This document shows, one piece after another, positions 1 through 7,817 of a DNA stretch of 64,000 nucleotides. The translations under genes and the position numbers were made by a program. The stretch lies in assembly GCA_963799065.1 (NCBI GenBank), contig CAWCVJ010000001.1:2418001-2482000 (forward strand), read 5' to 3'. A model generated the notes under the pieces. That model did no database searches. It saw only the letters and a list, made by a program, of their open reading frames with translations, and was not told the DNA's origin. Each line of letters opens with the position of its first letter. Positions within the stretch are counted from its first letter, which is position 1. Origin of the DNA: JAJPHW01 sp963799065 (GTDB lineage Bacteria; Acidobacteriota; Terriglobia; Terriglobales; Acidobacteriaceae).

Positions 1-334
1 GCGCCAGCGCATCTTTGAGTAAGGCTTTTCCCAGCCCCTTGCCCTGTTCGCTTTCATCGATCGCTAGTCTTGCCAGCAAAATGGCTGGGATCGGGCGGGC
101 GGGTTGACCTTTGGCAGCCCGTTCGCTCGCTTCATTGCGGTTAATGCTGGAGGCACAAAGAGAATAGTAGCCCACGACGGCATTCTCACGGTGAACGATG
201 AAGGTTCGAGCCGATTTCGCTTTTTGGCATTCCAGGGCGTACCGTTTCAGCCAGTCGGTAAGAGACTTATGCTTTCCGCAGTCGAACGTGTCACAGGTGT
301 GATGCTCTGCTAGCGGCTCCACTGCGGAAAACAA
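1..334 (-). CDS. GNAT acetyltransferase toxin (TacT-like), C-terminus cut by window edge
   Basis: The minus-strand frame directly downstream of the DUF1778-type antitoxin encodes a GNAT protein: it contains FDCGKHKSLTDWL near the N-terminus, the strand VGYYSLCASS, and the acetyl-CoA loop region LARLAIDESEQGKGLGKALL (Q/RxxGxG/A-like QGKGLG). TacT-type toxins acetylate the amino group of aminoacyl-tRNAs and stop translation. The frame is open to position 1, so the C-terminal third is missing. No ATG precedes the homologous region. The likely start is TTG at 334 (or GTG at 322), 7 nt after the antitoxin stop, which suggests translational coupling. Family assignment is firm; start choice is uncertain. 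Confidence 0.8.
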   Translation of the reverse strand, partial: MFSAVEPLAEHHTCDTFDCGKHKSLTDWLKRYALECQKAKSARTFIVHRENAVVGYYSLCASSINRNEASERAAKGQPARPIPAILLARLAIDESEQGKGLGKALLKDALA

Positions 335-341
335 ATTGTCT

Positions 342-620
342 TTATCGTTCAAGGACGGACGGTTCAGACATCAATCGAGCCAAGTTCTTTTTGAAAGTCG
401 CCGGCCTATCGAGCGCTGTCACAAAAGCGTCCCACTGCTTCGGGGAAATCACAAAACGGTTTTGGTCGGCCAAAACCATTTCGGCTTTCTCTTGCGCACT
501 CGACAAGACAAACTCCGTAAGATTCTGCCCGGTTGCGCTTGCCCCTTTCTCCAAAAACGATTTCTGCTCTTTGCTCGTGCGCAGAGCTATACGATCAGTT
601 CTTGCCGCCGCCATAGCCAT
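342..620 (-). CDS. TacA-like DUF1778 antitoxin
   Basis: A 92-residue protein with an N-terminal ribbon-helix-helix stretch (ARTDRIALRTSKEQKSFLEK) followed by a helix containing TGQNLTEFVLSSAQEKAE, the layout of DUF1778 antitoxins, and a C-terminal tail that in this family wraps the GNAT toxin. It would bind its own promoter as a dimer and neutralise the acetyltransferase encoded immediately downstream. The ATG at 620 follows a purine-rich GAGGGGG ribosome site. Its length matches the family norm (about 90 residues). Confidence 0.85.
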   Translation of the reverse strand: MAMAAARTDRIALRTSKEQKSFLEKGASATGQNLTEFVLSSAQEKAEMVLADQNRFVISPKQWDAFVTALDRPATFKKNLARLMSEPSVLER

Positions 621-637
621 AGTTTTGCCCCCTCAGC

Positions 638-656
638 GTGCGCACAATGTGCACAC
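638..656 (-). promoter_or_regulatory. Palindromic operator candidate of the TacAT module
   Basis: The sequence GTGTGCACATTGTGCGCAC (minus strand) is a near-perfect inverted repeat centred 27 bp upstream of the antitoxin ATG and just downstream of a plausible -10 element. RHH antitoxins usually bind such palindromes to autorepress. Seen directly: the palindrome. Inferred: its role. Confidence 0.5.
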
Positions 657-667
657 GCAATACAGAT

Positions 668-696
668 ACTGTACCTACAACGTACGCACATTGCAA
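668..696 (-). promoter_or_regulatory. Candidate sigma-70 promoter of the TacAT module
   Basis: On the minus strand TTGCAA and TACAGT are separated by 17 bp, upstream of the palindromic operator and the antitoxin start. Each hexamer matches consensus at four of six positions. Confidence 0.4.
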
Positions 697-760
697 GTGT
701 TTTCTTAGGATAGCGAATGTGGGGACAGCCGAACCGAGCCGCCAGCAGCGCCAGCAGCAT

Positions 761-831
761 GGTGGAAGCGTGGCGCTTCAGCGCCACGATAAAGCCCGCA
801 AAAAGCTCTGGCTTCAGCCGCCGTGGCGCGA
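761..831 (+). repeat. Dispersed GTGGCGCTTCAGCGCCAC repeat, copy 1
   Basis: A roughly 70-bp element built around the palindrome GTGGCGCTTCAGCGCCAC, followed by GATAAAGCCCGCAAAAAG and a second small hairpin GGCTTCAGCCG. The same block recurs at 6076-6146 and 6386-6450. It fills most of the 300-bp gap between the TacAT promoter and the next gene; I see no gene here. Short ORFs across it translate to the sequence GFIVALKRHAST and are artefacts of the repeat. Confidence 0.85.
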
Positions 832-1021
832 CACGCGGATCCGGAGCAGCGGCCATGCAGCAAATGTTTGAGTTATGCTTTCGGAGAAGAAGGTGCAGTG
901 AGCCGGGCGAGATCAAGATAAGACTCTCGACCAAGGTTGCACGAATGCCCACCTTTACAAAGAGCGTGAATTTGGGCCACCCGCCAATGACCTAGTCTCC
1001 TTTCGTGGGTTAGCGTCAGAT

Positions 1022-1417
1022 TTACACATTCTCTGGGTGTTTTACTGCATACTGTCGCGCATCGCGAATCGCTCTCCCGAAAACGACGAAGCTGACGGCA
1101 CAGCCATAAGTGAGTACATGAGGAACGGCGGCAGAGTACATGTGGGAGCGGGCTGCAGGGAGCAGCAACCAGACCAACTCACAGACTAGTGTGTCGGCAA
1201 CGTACCAAGCCATTGCAATTGTTAGAATCTGCGCGAAGCGGCGCGGCCCACACGGTGCGACCCTACAAAAGGAGATAACGTGAACCACCAGCCACGGTCC
1301 CAGTAACGGCATAAAAATGAGCCAGAAAGGAACCTTATGGATAGCGTTGCCGAGCATCAGAGATTGGCCCGCGGCTCCCAAGCAAAGCAGATAGCCAGCA
1401 ACATTTATCCGACCCAT
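1022..1417 (-). CDS. Hypothetical four-helix membrane protein
   Basis: A 131-residue protein with about four hydrophobic segments (roughly residues 5-22, 30-48, 63-86 and 95-113) and a charged C-terminal tail (RDARQYAVKHPENV). I do not recognise the family. It stands alone, convergent to the dispersed-repeat region and downstream of the divergently unrelated secreted protein gene. The ATG at 1417 lacks a strong ribosome site. The hydrophobicity pattern supports a real inner-membrane protein; function unknown. Confidence 0.55.
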   Translation of the reverse strand: MGRINVAGYLLCLGAAGQSLMLGNAIHKVPFWLIFMPLLGPWLVVHVISFCRVAPCGPRRFAQILTIAMAWYVADTLVCELVWLLLPAARSHMYSAAVPHVLTYGCAVSFVVFGRAIRDARQYAVKHPENV

Positions 1418-1665
1418 TTTGCTCTTTTTACTGAAGTTCGGTTCGCGCTGCGTCTGTCTCTACGAGCTTACCTTATCCGACTCGACATTTGTTCCAGCCT
1501 GATACCAACGATCCGCGCCCAATCATATAACGTCCAAGGTTTTCACTTCCCTGGTTTTAGGGCGCTAGGCGAACGATTCCTCAACCACCCTAAAATTTCG
1601 AATTAACTCTTACAATCCAAGGTTAGCCCTTCGGCTGCGCGGAACCGGGCGCGCTGAGCCCTTTT

Positions 1666-3252
1666 CTATTTCGACTTCGACTTCATCATGGGACTTTGAA
1701 CCAGAATGGTCTGGTATTCGGGGTTACCGCAGCAGGAACCGTCGTTGATGACAAACGCGAGTCCCTCGATACCCCACGAAATGAAAGTCGGCGTGATGGA
1801 TCCGTTGAATTGTGACAAATTGATGATTGCCTTCGGCGTGAATTGCGACAGGTTATAGCTCGTGATTCCGAACGAACCAAAAAACGGAGTGATTCCAGCC
1901 ACGAAGGTGGCATTGTTTGTAGATTCGGGCAGCAGATCGTTCGACGAACAACATCCCCCATTGACGTCGTAGCTGCCGACTAACTCCCCGGTCGCAGGAT
2001 CGAACACCTGCCCAAGATTGTCGTAAATCAGGCCAGCGTCATAGACGATCCCTCCGTTGCTGGATAACACGTCGCTCCATTGTGTTGTCAAGGTTCCGCC
2101 ACTGGAATTCACCGCAACCTGAATGAGTGTGTCATTCCCATAGCCGTAAAGCGTGCTGGCATTGGCAAACTGAATAGAAGCGACGGTTGGATAGGTAATC
2201 GCGTTAGGAAGCAGCGAGGTATCGGTGAAAAATTCCAACGTTCCGCCGAAGCCTTCCGAGCCGATAGCTACTGCGAAGGTATGCGCGTCCCCGGGCGAGA
2301 CCTGGAGCCCACTCGCGGTATTCAACTGCCCGAATTCGTTAGTGCCCAGGCTGACATTAATGTCCAACGTAAAGCTGGGTAGGATCATCCGCTGCACCGA
2401 GCCGTTGCCGTTCAATCCCACGTAGAGATAACTGCTATCGGCCGAAAGCGCCAACTGGGTTGGCTCACTTCCGACGAAATGATACGCAGTAATTTTGCCC
2501 GTGAGCGGGTTAATGACCGCGATGCTGTTTCCGTTCGTTCCGTAGCTACTGGGCAACGATGCATAGATGAGCTGTGCCTTTGAATCCCAAACTAGATCAT
2601 TGGCGGGGAGGTTCAAGGTCCTTACCTGCGCGGGATAAGACACATTGAAATTTAAAGTGGTCGATAATCCGCCGGGAGCCGGGTTCTGCACGGCAACCTG
2701 CGCAATCTTCGGTTTCGAAAGTCGAGACTTCGGAATTTGCACTTGCAGTTCGCCGGAATCGACGAATGTCGTCGGCGCCTTTTCGTTGTCAAAAAGGACT
2801 GATGCCCCTTGCATGAAGTTAGAGCCGTTGATTGTAAGCACGGTGGCCGCACTGCCAGCCACGACCGCCGTGGGAGAAAGTGAGGAAAGCGAGGGATCAA
2901 GGGCGATCACAGAGTATGGAACGCTTTGCGAGTTACCTCCGCCCGGCGGTGGGTTGTAGGCATAGATGTATGCCGTGGTCGGATATGTGATGTAATCCGC
3001 GGGGACGACGGCCGTGACCTCAGTCGCGCTTACGTATGTTGTGGTCAACGGCGTGTCGTATGGTTCCCAATAAATAGCCGTGGAAGAAATAAAGCCGGTG
3101 CCGTTAACGGTCAACTTAAACGTCGGGCCTCCGGCATAGACGGCGGCGGGAGAGAAAGAACTAATCGACGGTATTGGGTTTTGAGCTTGCGCAACTGCGC
3201 AGCAGAAAATCAGCGAAACGGCTATAGCCGCGAACTTCGGTCTGGTAATCAT
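1666..3252 (-). CDS. Secreted IPT/TIG-domain beta-propeller protein
   Basis: A 528-residue protein with a clear signal peptide ending at AVAQAQ. Two IPT/TIG immunoglobulin-like domains follow (about residues 26-115 and 118-205; each has the SSLSPTAVVAGSAATVLTINGS type signature with a terminal NPAPGG loop). The rest is a propeller-like region (about 210-515) with repeats such as LALSADSSYLYVGLNGNG. Two CC pairs (GGCCSSND, GSCCGNPE) may form disulfides. Such proteins are exported to the periplasm or cell surface in Acidobacteria; the role is unknown. The ATG at 3252 has a GGAG ribosome site 7 nt upstream. Monocistronic by context. Confidence 0.8.
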   Translation of the reverse strand: MITRPKFAAIAVSLIFCCAVAQAQNPIPSISSFSPAAVYAGGPTFKLTVNGTGFISSTAIYWEPYDTPLTTTYVSATEVTAVVPADYITYPTTAYIYAYNPPPGGGNSQSVPYSVIALDPSLSSLSPTAVVAGSAATVLTINGSNFMQGASVLFDNEKAPTTFVDSGELQVQIPKSRLSKPKIAQVAVQNPAPGGLSTTLNFNVSYPAQVRTLNLPANDLVWDSKAQLIYASLPSSYGTNGNSIAVINPLTGKITAYHFVGSEPTQLALSADSSYLYVGLNGNGSVQRMILPSFTLDINVSLGTNEFGQLNTASGLQVSPGDAHTFAVAIGSEGFGGTLEFFTDTSLLPNAITYPTVASIQFANASTLYGYGNDTLIQVAVNSSGGTLTTQWSDVLSSNGGIVYDAGLIYDNLGQVFDPATGELVGSYDVNGGCCSSNDLLPESTNNATFVAGITPFFGSFGITSYNLSQFTPKAIINLSQFNGSITPTFISWGIEGLAFVINDGSCCGNPEYQTILVQSPMMKSKSK

Positions 3253-3440
3253 ATCAAGACTCCGAATGTCGAGTTCTCTAACAACCTGCTATCACTCGCA
3301 AAACTCGATGAGTTTACACTAATTGTGTGAATTGCCTACTCTTTTGTGTATCGAGCCTTCGCATATGAAAACGTTGATGCCAAGGAGAAATGTTGTGTGC
3401 GCTTTTTACGCATTTGTTTGCATAATGGGTCGCCGACGCT

Positions 3441-4013
3441 TTACTTCTTGGGCCGCGACTCCGGCGGCACGAGCCCTGCCAGGCGGTAGTACACCACCAG
3501 CTGGCCGTAATGTTCACCGCTATGTTCGATGATGCCGTATGCGATGTCGAGAACGCGCGCTTTCTGATCACCGTATACTACAGTCTGCATCAGGCCTTTT
3601 TCGCCTTTCGACTGGATGGCGGCGGCGCCATCGGCGAATGATTTCTTGACGAACGCAACGACGTCGGCCTTGGACTTGTATTGCTCGCGCTTCGGATCTT
3701 CCGCGGGAGGCTTCTGCCCCGTCACAGGATTCGTGAAGTAGTAGCATGAACCCGCCGCATGCAGTAATTGCTCGGCGAAGCTCCGCTGCGCGGGCGTGGG
3801 CTTGAAATCATATTTGTCCTCGGGAAAATCTTCGGCCATCGCCGTCAGCTTGCGGCCAATCTCATTCCAGGAATCGAGCACAACTTTCAATTCCGGATCG
3901 GCAGGTTTGACGGCTGCATCTTTCTTCATCGCGTCATTCTTCATCGCATCCTGGGCATGCGCAGGAAATGCGAATGCCAGCAGGACGATAGCGAGAAACG
4001 GTATTCTTTTCAT
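3441..4013 (-). CDS. Secreted DinB-like protein
   Basis: A protein of about 190 residues with a signal peptide (MKRIPFLAIVLLAFAFPAHAQ), a low-complexity linker (DAMKNDAMKKDAAVK) and a DinB/YfiT-like four-helix domain: SWNEIGRKLTAMAEDFPEDKYDF, then a helix containing LLHAAGSCYYF and a C-terminal HSGEHYGQLVVYYRLAGLVPP. The histidines in LLHAAG, IIEHSGEHYGQ match the metal-binding triad positions of DinB-like folds. Function is unknown; this exported form is common in Acidobacteria. I chose the ATG at 4013 because GGAGAAAGAA lies directly before it and it begins the signal peptide; a longer frame extends upstream without support. Confidence 0.8.
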   Translation of the reverse strand: MKRIPFLAIVLLAFAFPAHAQDAMKNDAMKKDAAVKPADPELKVVLDSWNEIGRKLTAMAEDFPEDKYDFKPTPAQRSFAEQLLHAAGSCYYFTNPVTGQKPPAEDPKREQYKSKADVVAFVKKSFADGAAAIQSKGEKGLMQTVVYGDQKARVLDIAYGIIEHSGEHYGQLVVYYRLAGLVPPESRPKK

Positions 4014-4167
4014 TTCTTTCTCCAAGATTGAATTTCGCGAATCAAGACTTCGCGTCTTATTTCGCCTGCGCCAACTCTGCAACAACGGCAGCAATTTTAT
4101 CGAGTTTCGTTTCAGTTGAAACGCAGCAACCCCCGCCGGGACATGCCGTAGCTTACACTCAAACCAC

Positions 4168-5049
4168 ATGCTCAACCGGGGCTACGCCTATACCACGATC
4201 ATCGGCAGCAAAGATCAAGGACGCACCCTGCTCTCCCACCTGGCAAGCCTTTACCCCCACTCAACCGCACAAGCCTGGCAACAAAATCTGACCAACGGAG
4301 AAGTCACCGTCAACGGCATCACCGCCGCTGGAAGCGAATCGCTCGCTTCAGGACAAACCCTGGTCTGGAACCGTCCACCCTGGATCGAACCAGACGCTCC
4401 TATGCACTTCGAAGTGCTGTTTGATGACCCGCACGTGTTGGCCGTCAACAAACCCAGCGGACTGCCCACCCTTCCCGGCGGCGGCTTCATGGACAACACC
4501 CTCCTGCGCTTGGTGCAAAAGCGAACCCCCCACGCAAACCCTGTCCACCGCTTGGGACGAGCCACATCCGGCATCGTCCTCTTCGCCAAAACACCGCAAG
4601 CGGCCGCTACACTATTCGCAAACTGGAACACGCCCAGAGTTCAAAAAATCTACCGGGCGCTGGCGCAAGGCATTGCACAGCAAGACGCCTACGAAATTCT
4701 CGCGCCCATCGGACTCGTGCCGCACCCGCGCATCGGCTCCGTGTGGGCCGCCAGCCCAAGTGGCAAACCGTCAAAGTCATTGGCGAAGGTGATCTCACGG
4801 GCGACCAGCGCCACAACCTTTGAGGTCAGCTTGAATTCCGGCCGCCCTCATCAAATCAGAATCCATCTGGCATCCATCGGCCATCCCCTGGTCGGCGATC
4901 CTCTGTACGGCGTCACCGGCCAGCCTCTCGAAAATCTCCCCGGCCTCCCCGGCGACGGAGGCTATTCCCTGCACGCCCAATTCCTAAATTTCCCCCACCC
5001 CATCACCGGACAACAAATCAATCTCAAGGCAGCGTTACCGTCCGGATGA
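4168..5049 (+). CDS. RluA-family RNA pseudouridine synthase, atypical catalytic motif
   Basis: A 293-residue protein. An N-terminal S4-like segment (LPHS..QAWQQNLTNGEVTVNG, about residues 20-65) precedes a RluA-type catalytic domain with VLAVNKPSGLPTLPGG, PVHRLGRATSGIVLFAK, RIGSVWAA and SGRPHQIRIHLASIGHPLVGDPLYG. The enzyme class isomerises uridine to pseudouridine in rRNA or tRNA. The usual HRLD catalytic aspartate is replaced by glycine (HRLG). I recall a subgroup of bacterial and plant homologues with HRLGRxTSG, so this may be a subfamily trait and not decay. The remaining core motifs are intact. Divergent from the DinB-like gene. Confidence 0.85.
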   Translation: MLNRGYAYTTIIGSKDQGRTLLSHLASLYPHSTAQAWQQNLTNGEVTVNGITAAGSESLASGQTLVWNRPPWIEPDAPMHFEVLFDDPHVLAVNKPSGLPTLPGGGFMDNTLLRLVQKRTPHANPVHRLGRATSGIVLFAKTPQAAATLFANWNTPRVQKIYRALAQGIAQQDAYEILAPIGLVPHPRIGSVWAASPSGKPSKSLAKVISRATSATTFEVSLNSGRPHQIRIHLASIGHPLVGDPLYGVTGQPLENLPGLPGDGGYSLHAQFLNFPHPITGQQINLKAALPSG

Positions 5050-5191
5050 ATGTGTAACTGCAATGAAGAGGGGTTCTCCAAGTGAGCTGGCGGAGTCGGG
5101 GTTTCGTTCGCCGATCTCATCATCGTAGCCGCTTCGAGACCTCTTCGTTGCACTTATACATTCTTAAAAGCGGAAGTGGCCCCGATTCATA

Positions 5192-5623
5192 TCAGCGCCG
5201 CGCCGATAGCGGTTTGATGTGCCCACGAATCCAATCCAGAATCTGGACGAAACGGAAGGCGTGTTTGGACATTGAGCCTTCGATGAAAGCGTAGCCATCC
5301 TGCTCGCCGACCTCGATGTAAAAGCCGTTGCGGCGCAAAAAGACGTCGGTCGCGGTGAAGGCGATGCGCTTGTTGCCGTCCAGAAAGCCGTGGTTGTTGC
5401 CCAGCGATTCCATGAGTGCGGCCGCCTCTTCTTCAAGGGAGTTGTAATAGCCGGTCTGCGGGCGAAACACGGCCGCCTCGATCGCTCCCTGGTCGCGTAC
5501 GCCATGCATGCCTCCGAACATCTCGATCAGCTGGTGCTGCATGCCGTAAACCTCGGCGATCGTTAAGTAATCTGACTTGGGATAGCCGGGCTTGGGATCG
5601 TCCAACTCTGGGTCGTCCGGCAT
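5192..5623 (-). CDS. doc: Doc-family (Fic fold) toxin
   Basis: A 143-residue protein with the Fic/Doc signature HGFLDGNKR inside NNHGFLDGNKRIAFTATDVF, preceded by GMHGVRDQGAIEAAVFRPQ, typical of Doc toxins, which phosphorylate EF-Tu and block translation. The catalytic His, the Asp and the GNKR phosphate-binding loop are all present, so it looks functional. Its ATG follows the antitoxin stop with no gap (TAAATG), indicating a coupled operon. Length is normal for Doc. Confidence 0.88.
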   Translation of the reverse strand: MPDDPELDDPKPGYPKSDYLTIAEVYGMQHQLIEMFGGMHGVRDQGAIEAAVFRPQTGYYNSLEEEAAALMESLGNNHGFLDGNKRIAFTATDVFLRRNGFYIEVGEQDGYAFIEGSMSKHAFRFVQILDWIRGHIKPLSARR

Positions 5624-5866
5624 TTACTTGGCGAGACGTTCTAACAGACCGCGGTTGCGGGTCACCGACGCCTGAAAATCATCCATGACCGCGGAACGAA
5701 CCAGGTGCTGCGAGGGCACTACATTGCGCAGGTAAAACTCCAGCGCCTGTTCGAGAACGTGACGCTTGGTCTGTCCATTTCTCTCAGCCACCGAGACGAA
5801 TTCGTCATACAGTTTGGCATCGATTTCCGGAGTGAACTTGCGGGTCTTGGGTTTGGAGGCTGCCAT
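5624..5866 (-). CDS. RHH-like antitoxin of the Doc module
   Basis: An 80-residue basic protein (TRKFTPEIDAKLYDEFVSVA, then NGQTKRHVLEQALEFYL) that reads as a ribbon-helix-helix DNA-binding domain followed by a C-terminal toxin-binding helix (VMDDFQASVTRNRGLLERLAK). It is not a Phd-type antitoxin. It directly precedes the Doc gene and presumably neutralises it and autoregulates the operon. Confidence 0.75.
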   Translation of the reverse strand: MAASKPKTRKFTPEIDAKLYDEFVSVAERNGQTKRHVLEQALEFYLRNVVPSQHLVRSAVMDDFQASVTRNRGLLERLAK

Positions 5867-5912
5867 GGTGGAAGAGATCCCCTAGCTTCAGTCTACCCCG
5901 ATATCAATAATA

Positions 5913-5930
5913 ATCAAGTATTATCTTGAT
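5913..5930. promoter_or_regulatory. Inverted repeat upstream of the Doc module
   Basis: ATCAAG and CTTGAT arms (6 bp each, 6-bp spacer) lie about 50 bp upstream of the antitoxin ATG in an AT-rich stretch that contrasts with the GC-rich surroundings. Likely promoter/operator region of the TA operon; the role is inferred. Confidence 0.4.
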
Positions 5931-6075
5931 TCGCCATGAACGATGAGTGCCCCAGAGCCTGCCCTGAGCGCAGTCGAAGGGCTCGCGTCCGCCCTTGGGA
6001 CGCTAACCTGGGCCACATCCGCAACGAAAGAATTGCGCCAACGGAAAGCGGAACCACCCACACCGCCACCACCCC

Positions 6076-6302
6076 CGTGGAAGCGTGGCGCTTCAGCGCC
6101 ACGATAAAGCCCGCAAAAAGTCCCGGCTTCAGCCGCCATGGCGCGATGTGCGTGAACCGGAGAAATGAGTTACGAGTGCAGCCCCAAGAGCGCCAAGTCA
6201 TCCCGAAAGGCGGCGTTCTCTCCAACCGCCTGAGGGATCTCGCGTGCATCACCATCACAGCCGGGGTGCCCCATTTCTCGCGTCCTGTGCGAGAAGTGGG
6301 GC
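6076..6302 (+). repeat. Composite dispersed repeat unit, copy A
   Basis: The unit consists of the GTGGCGCTTCAGCGCCAC block (6076-6146), a GAGTTACG-GTGCAGCCCCAAGA block with CAAGTCATCCCGAAAGGCGG (6162-6260), and a terminal hairpin at 6268-6302. The same order recurs at 6386-6620, so a unit of about 230 bp is tandemly duplicated with drift. ORFs of 138 and 171 codons across it are artefacts. Confidence 0.8.
6268..6302 (+). repeat. 14-bp stem hairpin repeat (REP-like)
   Basis: GCCCCATTTCTCGC and GCGAGAAGTGGGGC pair over 14 positions with one G-U, enclosing the 7-nt loop GTCCTGT and preceded by GGGGT. A hairpin of identical geometry but different stem sequence lies at 13851-13885. Confidence 0.75.
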
Positions 6303-6385
6303 GTTTCGCCAGCACCCTACCTATTCTCAACAGGACGACTCATCCCGGCCCGAAATTGAAGTCAGTTTCGCAACACCAGCACCCC

Positions 6386-6620
6386 CGTGGAAGCGTGGCG
6401 CTTCAGCGCCACGATAAAACCCGCGAAAAGCCCCGGCTTCAGCCGCCGTGACTGCGGAGGGGGAAAAATGAGTTACGCGTGCAGCCCCAAGAACGCCAAG
6501 TCATCCCGAAAGGCGGCGTCCTCTCCAGCCGAGGATTGAGAGCCTGCCCTGAGAGAGCGCCAGCGACCGAACGGGGATCTCGCGTGCAGAACCATCACAC
6601 CCCGGGTGCCCCGGGTTCGC
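6386..6620 (+). repeat. Composite dispersed repeat unit, copy B
   Basis: Second copy of the unit seen at 6076-6302: the GTGGCGCTTCAGCGCCAC block at 6386-6450, then the GCAGCCCCAAGAACGCCAAG block, then a degenerate end (GGGTGCCCCGGGTTCGCG) in place of the hairpin. It also contains AGCCTGCCCTGAGAG-like sequence related to the CTGAGCGCAGTCGAAGG repeat near 5957. No gene is seen between 5867 and 6662. Confidence 0.75.
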
Positions 6621-6662
6621 GTCCGCCCTCGTTCCCGTATTTTAATATCCCCAAACTAAACT

Positions 6663-7691
6663 ATGAGGATGAAGAGACCTTTCAAAAGCCTTATGGCCTT
6701 TCACACCGGCCTGATGGCTTATGATTACTGCCGATTTCCTGACCCTCCGTACGTCGGGAACAGGTGGCACTTGGATTTGGCTGAGTCTAGAGCTGGAGAG
6801 TACAACGTTGGATCTGTGCGGATAGGTGGGAAAGAATATCCAGCGAAGGAGGTACTGATTTTCGCGGGATCGGAGGTCGCTGCACAACGCTCCGCGAACC
6901 TTGTTCACGCTGCGCGGCTCTTGACCTCGGCCTCGAATGAACTCTCTCTGCTCGGCCAGGGAGAACACCCATCGATTCGCCGAGTTGACTCACGAGCCCC
7001 CAACCTCGCGACTGAAGAATGGGAGCACGCTGCTCCCAAATTCTTGATGGTTGCGAACATACCGCTCGCCTGTCAAATCGCAGCTCGCGCATCGTTCAGG
7101 CTGCAATATGTATACGCGCTAGCGAAGCTGCGCCTGAGTTTCGAGCTTTTCTCAGTCCACCTCGTTGAACTTGACCCGACCCACAGTGCGAACCTGCCCA
7201 AATCCCCATTCCCCGAAGACCATGTCCGCCTAGCTTTTGCCATAGTGACCGCTTGGTCGGGCATTGAGGAGCTAGGCTTCGAAATTAGGGCTAGCGAGAA
7301 AAAGCCGAGCAAATTGCCAGACGGGAACTGGAATCCGGTCGTGAAGGAAGAACTGGAAGCGCGGCTGCGAAAAGGAGGCATCAATTTGGACGAGCCGTTT
7401 CACTGGAATCTTCGGGGGGCGAAAACGAGAATTGAAAACAAGCGCGCGCCAAATATCGTTCAGAGAGCTCCGTGGGCTCGATACCACGTTCGCGACGGAA
7501 AGATGGAGGTTATAGACGCGATCTACTATGTAAGCTTCCTGAGAAGTTGGATTGCCGCGCACAAGGTCGATAAGCAGCTCCTACGAGTGCTTTCAGCGTA
7601 TGAAGCTGCTAATGCACAATTTCTTGCCCGAAGGCTCTTACTGGAGAAGCTAGGCTTCTGGAGACAATGGGGCGAACACCCGGGAACCTAG
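6663..7691 (+). CDS. Unknown protein preceding a PIN-like nuclease
   Basis: A 342-residue soluble protein that I do not recognise. No signal peptide or membrane segment is visible. The middle (about residues 120-215) is helical, with conserved-looking pieces such as RLQYVYALAKLRLSFELFSVHLVELDP and LAFAIVTAWSGIEELGFEIRAS. The C-terminus (VIDAIYYVSFLRSWIAAHKVDKQLLRVLSAYEAANAQFL) also reads as helical. It ends 126 bp before the PIN-like gene on the same strand and may form a two-gene unit with it. The start is uncertain (ATG 6663; an internal ATG lies 30 nt later). Flanking repeats suggest an accessory, possibly transferred, segment. Confidence 0.6.
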   Translation: MRMKRPFKSLMAFHTGLMAYDYCRFPDPPYVGNRWHLDLAESRAGEYNVGSVRIGGKEYPAKEVLIFAGSEVAAQRSANLVHAARLLTSASNELSLLGQGEHPSIRRVDSRAPNLATEEWEHAAPKFLMVANIPLACQIAARASFRLQYVYALAKLRLSFELFSVHLVELDPTHSANLPKSPFPEDHVRLAFAIVTAWSGIEELGFEIRASEKKPSKLPDGNWNPVVKEELEARLRKGGINLDEPFHWNLRGAKTRIENKRAPNIVQRAPWARYHVRDGKMEVIDAIYYVSFLRSWIAAHKVDKQLLRVLSAYEAANAQFLARRLLLEKLGFWRQWGEHPGT

Positions 7692-7817
7692 AGGGCAAGG
7701 CCGTGGGACACTTCCAACAGCCTCATTTTGATCATGGCTTGAGTAATGGATTCGATTTCGTTAAGGTTAGTTCCGAAGCGCCTCAGAGCAGGCCAAGTCA
7801 GATTGGGGCAACAGAAT

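Noticed and set aside
5914..6451. ORFs of 138 and 171 codons on opposite strands
   Set aside because: They are translations of dispersed repeats; no family features and repeated residues (GFIVALKRHAST) identical to the ORF at 587-952.
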